The notes under the pieces are model-generated. The model made no database searches and was not told the DNA's origin. It saw only the letters and a program-made list of their open reading frames with translations. This document shows positions 5,446 through 7,294 of a stretch of DNA of 7,294 bases, one piece after another. Each line of letters opens with the position of its first letter. The stretch's first letter is position 1. Origin of the DNA: JBGSWE01 sp049292975 (lineage in GTDB: Bacteria > Patescibacteriota > Saccharimonadia > Saccharimonadales > JACDBH01); contig JBATRZ010000019.1 in NCBI GenBank assembly GCA_049292975.1, positions 1 to 7,294 on the forward strand, written 5' to 3'. The translations under genes were made by a program, and so were the position numbers.

Positions 5446-6663
5446 TTAAAAAATACTGCCCCATATCCTGGACCAAAGACTCTGCGGATTCCCTGCCAGC
5501 CTATCTGCCTGCGCATCCGTTTTGACGGCAGTGCTGGCAACATTCTGCACGGGGTCGGGGCTGATCTGTTCGCCCCAAACGACCAGGCGGTTGATGGTAG
5601 TGCCGGGCGGGTCGCAGGTGATAAGCGCCAGGGTGCTGGTTTTGCCGGGTACTGAATCAAGCACGCTTATATCAGTGGGCGATACAATGCGTTTATCAAA
5701 AATGCGGTAGACATAGCGCACACCGCCCTTTTCTATATAAAACGTGTCGTCTTTTTCCATACGGCTTAGCAGCACAAAAGCAAACTTATATTTGCCTTTA
5801 TTGAGCAGATTGTTGCTGGAGTGCCCAAAGATCGCCCCGCCGCCCTGCTCGCCCGGATTACTGGTGGTGGCATAGTGTACCACGCCGCGTTCCAGACCGC
5901 TTTGTACGGCTTTTTCCTCTACGGTCACGACATCGTAGACTACCGGCACCTCAACGTTAATTTTGGGGATGATAATCTTAGATTCCGTGCCTACGGCCTT
6001 GCCGGCGTCCATAATCAGCGGCGTCGAGCTGACATTGCGGCTGGGCGTGATAAACGGGGCGATAAAGCGCTCATTAAAGAAGCCGAACAGCAGTACTGTT
6101 ACGACCAAACCGCCCATGCCCAGGCCGAAGGCCAGCGACTTCAGGTGCGCCTTATGCGACAGCTTGCCCCTGCCCCGGATGCGGCCGAGTATCTGCGTTT
6201 TAATATCGGCAACGGATTGCGGCGCGGCCGCGGATTTTTTGGGCGCTCTGGCGGCTGTGGCGGGCTCAAAACTGCCGGTTAGCGGCGAGCTGGGAGCCGT
6301 AAACGGCACATGGGCCTGCGCCCTAAATAACGGCTTGTCACCTCTGGCTGCGTAAAATTCCTCCCAGACCTCATGCTTTTCTTTGTCTGGCAGCGATTTG
6401 TAATATTCATGCCATTCCATCTGGATGATAGCAAACGGCTTGCCGGAGCTGCTTAGATCCGCCATGTACCTTTGGTGCTTGCTGCGGCTTGTCTCTGGCG
6501 CTATGGCTGTCTCTATGGCCTCGGTGACGACATCTGGCTCAGAATTATAGATGCTATTCAGTTTGGCGCGTATAAAGTCGGCAGCTTGGTTGCTGCCGTC
6601 ATTATCCGCCGGCTCGTCGGGCAGCTGGAAGGTCGGACCTGCGGGCGGGTCAATAGTTTTCAC
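5446..6663 (-). CDS. Sortase with long cytoplasmic N-terminal region
   Basis: Transpeptidase of the sortase family, expected to cleave a sorting signal on secreted proteins and join them to an envelope nucleophile. With the GTG start at 6663 the protein has 405 aa. The catalytic triad is visible: His281 in AIFGHSSNN, Cys350 in TLALITCDPPGTT, and Arg359 in INRLVVWGE. One membrane helix (about 176-195) precedes the catalytic domain (about 229-368). The first 175 residues are cytoplasmic and polar, with a helical segment WHEYYKSLPDKEKHEVWEEF and an Ala/Pro-rich linker; about 35 residues follow the domain. Most sortases have only a short tail before the helix, so this region is unusual. The start is uncertain: in-frame TTG (6714) and GTG (6690) lie upstream, but AGAAAG (6679-6674) sits 10 nt before the chosen GTG. 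Class D or E is my best guess. No LPXTG substrate is in the window. Confidence 0.88.
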   Translation of the reverse strand: MKTIDPPAGPTFQLPDEPADNDGSNQAADFIRAKLNSIYNSEPDVVTEAIETAIAPETSRSKHQRYMADLSSSGKPFAIIQMEWHEYYKSLPDKEKHEVWEEFYAARGDKPLFRAQAHVPFTAPSSPLTGSFEPATAARAPKKSAAAPQSVADIKTQILGRIRGRGKLSHKAHLKSLAFGLGMGGLVVTVLLFGFFNERFIAPFITPSRNVSSTPLIMDAGKAVGTESKIIIPKINVEVPVVYDVVTVEEKAVQSGLERGVVHYATTSNPGEQGGGAIFGHSSNNLLNKGKYKFAFVLLSRMEKDDTFYIEKGGVRYVYRIFDKRIVSPTDISVLDSVPGKTSTLALITCDPPGTTINRLVVWGEQISPDPVQNVASTAVKTDAQADRLAGNPQSLWSRIWGSIF

Positions 6664-6767
6664 AAAACAATAACTTTCTGCTGCAAACACTGCCCAGCGT
6701 GCCGGACAAGCCAAAGCGGCTGTCCGGACAACACCAGAGCAGTATTTTCGCCATAAAAAGTTATCAT
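6660..6767 (-). CDS. Possible 35-aa upstream ORF overlapping the sortase start
   Basis: An ATG at 6767 opens a 35-codon frame (MITFYGENTALVLSGQPLW...) whose TGA stop overlaps the sortase GTG as GTGA. That arrangement is typical of translational coupling. There is no clear Shine-Dalgarno sequence, and the peptide resembles nothing I know. It may be chance, or a leader peptide controlling the sortase. Confidence 0.2.
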   Translation of the reverse strand: MITFYGENTALVLSGQPLWLVRHAGQCLQQKVIVL

Positions 6768-6771
6768 CTTG

Positions 6772-6787
6772 TGAAAACCGGTTTTCA
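6772..6787. promoter_or_regulatory. Perfect 16-bp palindrome, candidate operator
   Basis: TGAAAACCGGTTTTCA is an uninterrupted palindrome located between the sortase coding region and its likely promoter (-10 at 6815-6820), inside the transcribed leader. The size and symmetry fit a dimeric repressor site; no cognate regulator is encoded nearby. Confidence 0.45.
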
Positions 6788-6814
6788 TATGCTTATGCTA
6801 GAATTTACCCTGTA

Positions 6815-6820
6815 ATTATA
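6815..6820 (-). promoter_or_regulatory. -10 box of the leftward (sortase) promoter
   Basis: A consensus TATAAT on the minus strand (ATTATA as written). No matching -35 is evident. Transcription would start near 6808 and give a leader of about 145 nt containing the palindrome and the short upstream ORF. Confidence 0.4.
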
Positions 6821-6834
6821 CTATATCTAACTGA

Positions 6835-6840
6835 TATAAT
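6835..6840 (+). promoter_or_regulatory. -10 box of the rightward (tRNA region) promoter
   Basis: A consensus TATAAT in TGATATAATCC, only 14 bp from the opposing TATAAT, so the two promoters are nearly back to back. It would start transcription near 6847 and read through the tRNA-Leu cluster. The -35 region is poor. I see no gene between 6847 and 6935. Confidence 0.45.
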
Positions 6841-6935
6841 CCTGTGCGCTTCGCCAGCAATGATGCAAGCACATTTGTTACACTTACCTATCCGTATTAT
6901 AATTGCCTCTGTTATCCCCAAAATACAGTTCTTGC

Positions 6936-6976
6936 GGGCGAGTGGTGAAATTGGCAGACGTTCTTTAATATCTTGT
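6936..6976 (+). pseudogene. Truncated tRNA-Leu 5' half, copy 1
   Basis: GGGCGAGTGGTGAAATTGG (6936-6954) is identical to the first 19 bases of the intact tRNA-Leu at 7035; with the C before it the direct repeat is 20 bp at an offset of 99. Similarity continues loosely through the anticodon region to a shared ATCTTGTG (6970-6977). There is no variable arm, T-arm or 3' acceptor strand, because the next tRNA-like 5' end begins at 6977. Confidence 0.5.
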
Positions 6977-7019
6977 GCCGCGGTGGTGGAATTGGTAGAC
7001 CGCAAGCCTGATGGCTTGC
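6977..7019 (+). pseudogene. Truncated tRNA-Leu-like 5' half, copy 2
   Basis: GCCGCGG (5' acceptor strand), then TGGTGGAATTGGTAGAC (8-nt linker and D-arm typical of tRNA-Leu), then GCAAGCC-TGAT-GGCTTGC. The last part resembles an anticodon arm, but the 7-bp stem leaves no proper 7-nt loop with a readable anticodon. No variable or T-arm follows; instead the left arm of the inverted repeat flanking the intact tRNA begins. Its acceptor strand could pair with CCGCGGT at 7285-7291 at the window edge, though CCGCGG is itself a palindrome. Confidence 0.45.
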
Positions 7020-7131
7020 AAATCGTTTTTGGTCGGGCGAGTGGTGAAATTGGTATACACGCTAGACTCAAAATCTTGTGGGCATTAGCCCGTGAGGGTT
7101 CAAGTCCCTCCTCGCCCACCAAAAACGATTT
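7020..7131. repeat. Perfect 14-bp inverted repeat flanking tRNA-Leu
   Basis: AAATCGTTTTTGGT (7020-7033) is the exact reverse complement of ACCAAAAACGATTT (7118-7131). The right arm contains the discriminator base and the encoded CCA of the tRNA. With the 7-bp acceptor stem it makes a helix of 21 bp interrupted only by a bulged C7034. Confidence 0.8.
7035..7121 (+). tRNA. tRNA-Leu (anticodon CAA)
   Basis: A complete 87-nt class II tRNA. The acceptor stem is GGGCGAG/CTCGCCC (7035-7041/7111-7117), with discriminator A7118 and a genomically encoded CCA (7119-7121). The D-arm is of the Leu type (TGGTGAAATTGGTATAC). The anticodon arm is CTAGA-CTCAAAA-TCTTG with U33 and anticodon CAA (7069-7071), reading UUG; one T-T mismatch (7063/7077) is present in its stem. 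The long variable arm is GGGC-ATTA-GCCC, and the T-arm is GAGGG-TTCAAGT-CCCTC. The flanking 14-bp inverted repeat pairs its leader with its CCA end. Confidence 0.93.
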
Positions 7132-7140
7132 CGCCGGGGC

Positions 7141-7158
7141 GCGCCGCTGAAGCGGCGC
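7141..7158. repeat. GC-rich hairpin after tRNA-Leu
   Basis: GCGCCGC (7141-7147) pairs with GCGGCGC (7152-7158) around a TGAA loop. It lies 19 nt downstream of the CCA end. No T-tract follows, so it is more likely a processing or pausing hairpin than a terminator. Confidence 0.45.
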
Positions 7159-7196
7159 CGTAAACGAACAAAATCCTGTATTATTAACGTGCCGGT

Positions 7197-7225
7197 CGTA
7201 AATGCCCTGTGGGCATTTACGTTTT
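7197..7225 (+). terminator. Rho-independent terminator of the tRNA transcript
   Basis: CGTAAATGCCC (7197-7207) and GGGCATTTACG (7211-7221) form a perfect 11-bp stem with a 3-nt loop, followed by TTTTCCTT. It probably ends transcription started at the promoter near 6840. Confidence 0.75.
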
Positions 7226-7230
7226 CCTTG

Positions 7231-7278
7231 CTTGTCCAGCACAAAAGTTTTAACTTTTGCTGCTGAGGATAGGACAAG
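7231..7278. repeat. Nested hairpin at the right edge
   Basis: CTTGTCC (7231-7237) pairs with GGACAAG (7272-7278). Inside, AGC/GCT (7238-7240/7262-7264) and CAAAAGTT/AACTTTTG (7242-7249/7252-7259) pair along the same axis. Its role is unknown; it overlaps the possible tRNA 3' end described next. Confidence 0.5.
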
Positions 7279-7294
7279 TCCGGCCCGCGGTACC
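7275..7294 (+). other. Possible 3' end of another tRNA, cut by window edge
   Basis: CAAGTCCGGCCCGCGGTACC reads as the last five T-loop bases, T-stem 3' strand CCGGC, acceptor strand CCGCGGT, discriminator A, and CC of a CCA end. The required T-stem 5' strand GCCGG is not adjacent, but GTGCCGGT occurs at 7189-7196, separated by the terminator hairpin and the nested repeat. The acceptor strand could pair with GCCGCGG at 6977. The match is short and GC-rich, so chance is a serious alternative. Confidence 0.25.

Noticed and set aside
6805..7277. ORFs on both strands across the tRNA region, including one with WWARRDLNPHG
   Set aside because: These are translations of the tRNA-Leu gene or its complement, a well-known source of false ORFs.
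6977..7294. Group I intron in tRNA-Leu
   Set aside because: Size would allow it, but I could not find the conserved P7/P3 core segments, and the interior holds an intact tRNA and a terminator instead.
1..7294. CRISPR array, insertion sequence or prophage gene
   Set aside because: No regularly spaced repeats, transposase, integrase or phage protein is encoded in any frame.

Overview
The window most resembles a genome fragment from a candidate-phyla-radiation bacterium, probably Candidatus Saccharibacteria (TM7). This is inferred from protein style: a DUF4367-like membrane protein with an N-terminal 'NGKCYDARTG' segment, a one-TM PEGA protein, a sortase with a long cytoplasmic N-terminus, and a Clostridium-style glutamyl-tRNA synthetase. 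No marker gene settles it. Stops used are TAA and TAG, and no in-frame TGA suggests recoding.

Layout. Positions 1-1339 (+) hold the 3' part of gltX, cut by the window edge. Converging on it is tspO (1376-1864, -). Between tspO and the next gene lies a strongly foldable spacer (about 1957-2060). Next come a divergent pair: a DUF4367-like membrane protein (-, start chosen at 3155) and a PEGA-domain membrane protein (3283-4755, +), sharing a 127-bp promoter region. Then follow about 690 bp with no convincing protein gene. This stretch is full of secondary structure: hairpins, a 137-bp nested inverted repeat, a strong terminator, and a second rod-like hairpin of about 58 base pairs (5219-5373). 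The G-U pairs of that rod show that it is meant to fold as a + strand RNA. A class-D/E-like sortase (5446-6663, -) is followed by a divergent promoter region with a perfect 16-bp palindrome.

The right end is a tRNA-Leu region. It has one complete tRNA-Leu(CAA), two truncated tRNA-Leu 5' halves upstream, a perfect 14-bp inverted repeat around the intact tRNA, terminator hairpins, and a possible 3' end of another tRNA at the window edge.

How the genes relate. PEGA protein, DUF4367 protein and sortase are all cell-envelope proteins, with one predicted membrane anchor each and most of the likely functional domain outside. No operon is evident: neighbouring genes alternate strand and nearly every gene has its own promoter region. 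The most novel material is noncoding: the rod RNA at 5183-5382, the nested inverted repeat at 4847-4983, and the tRNA-Leu mosaic at 6936-7294.
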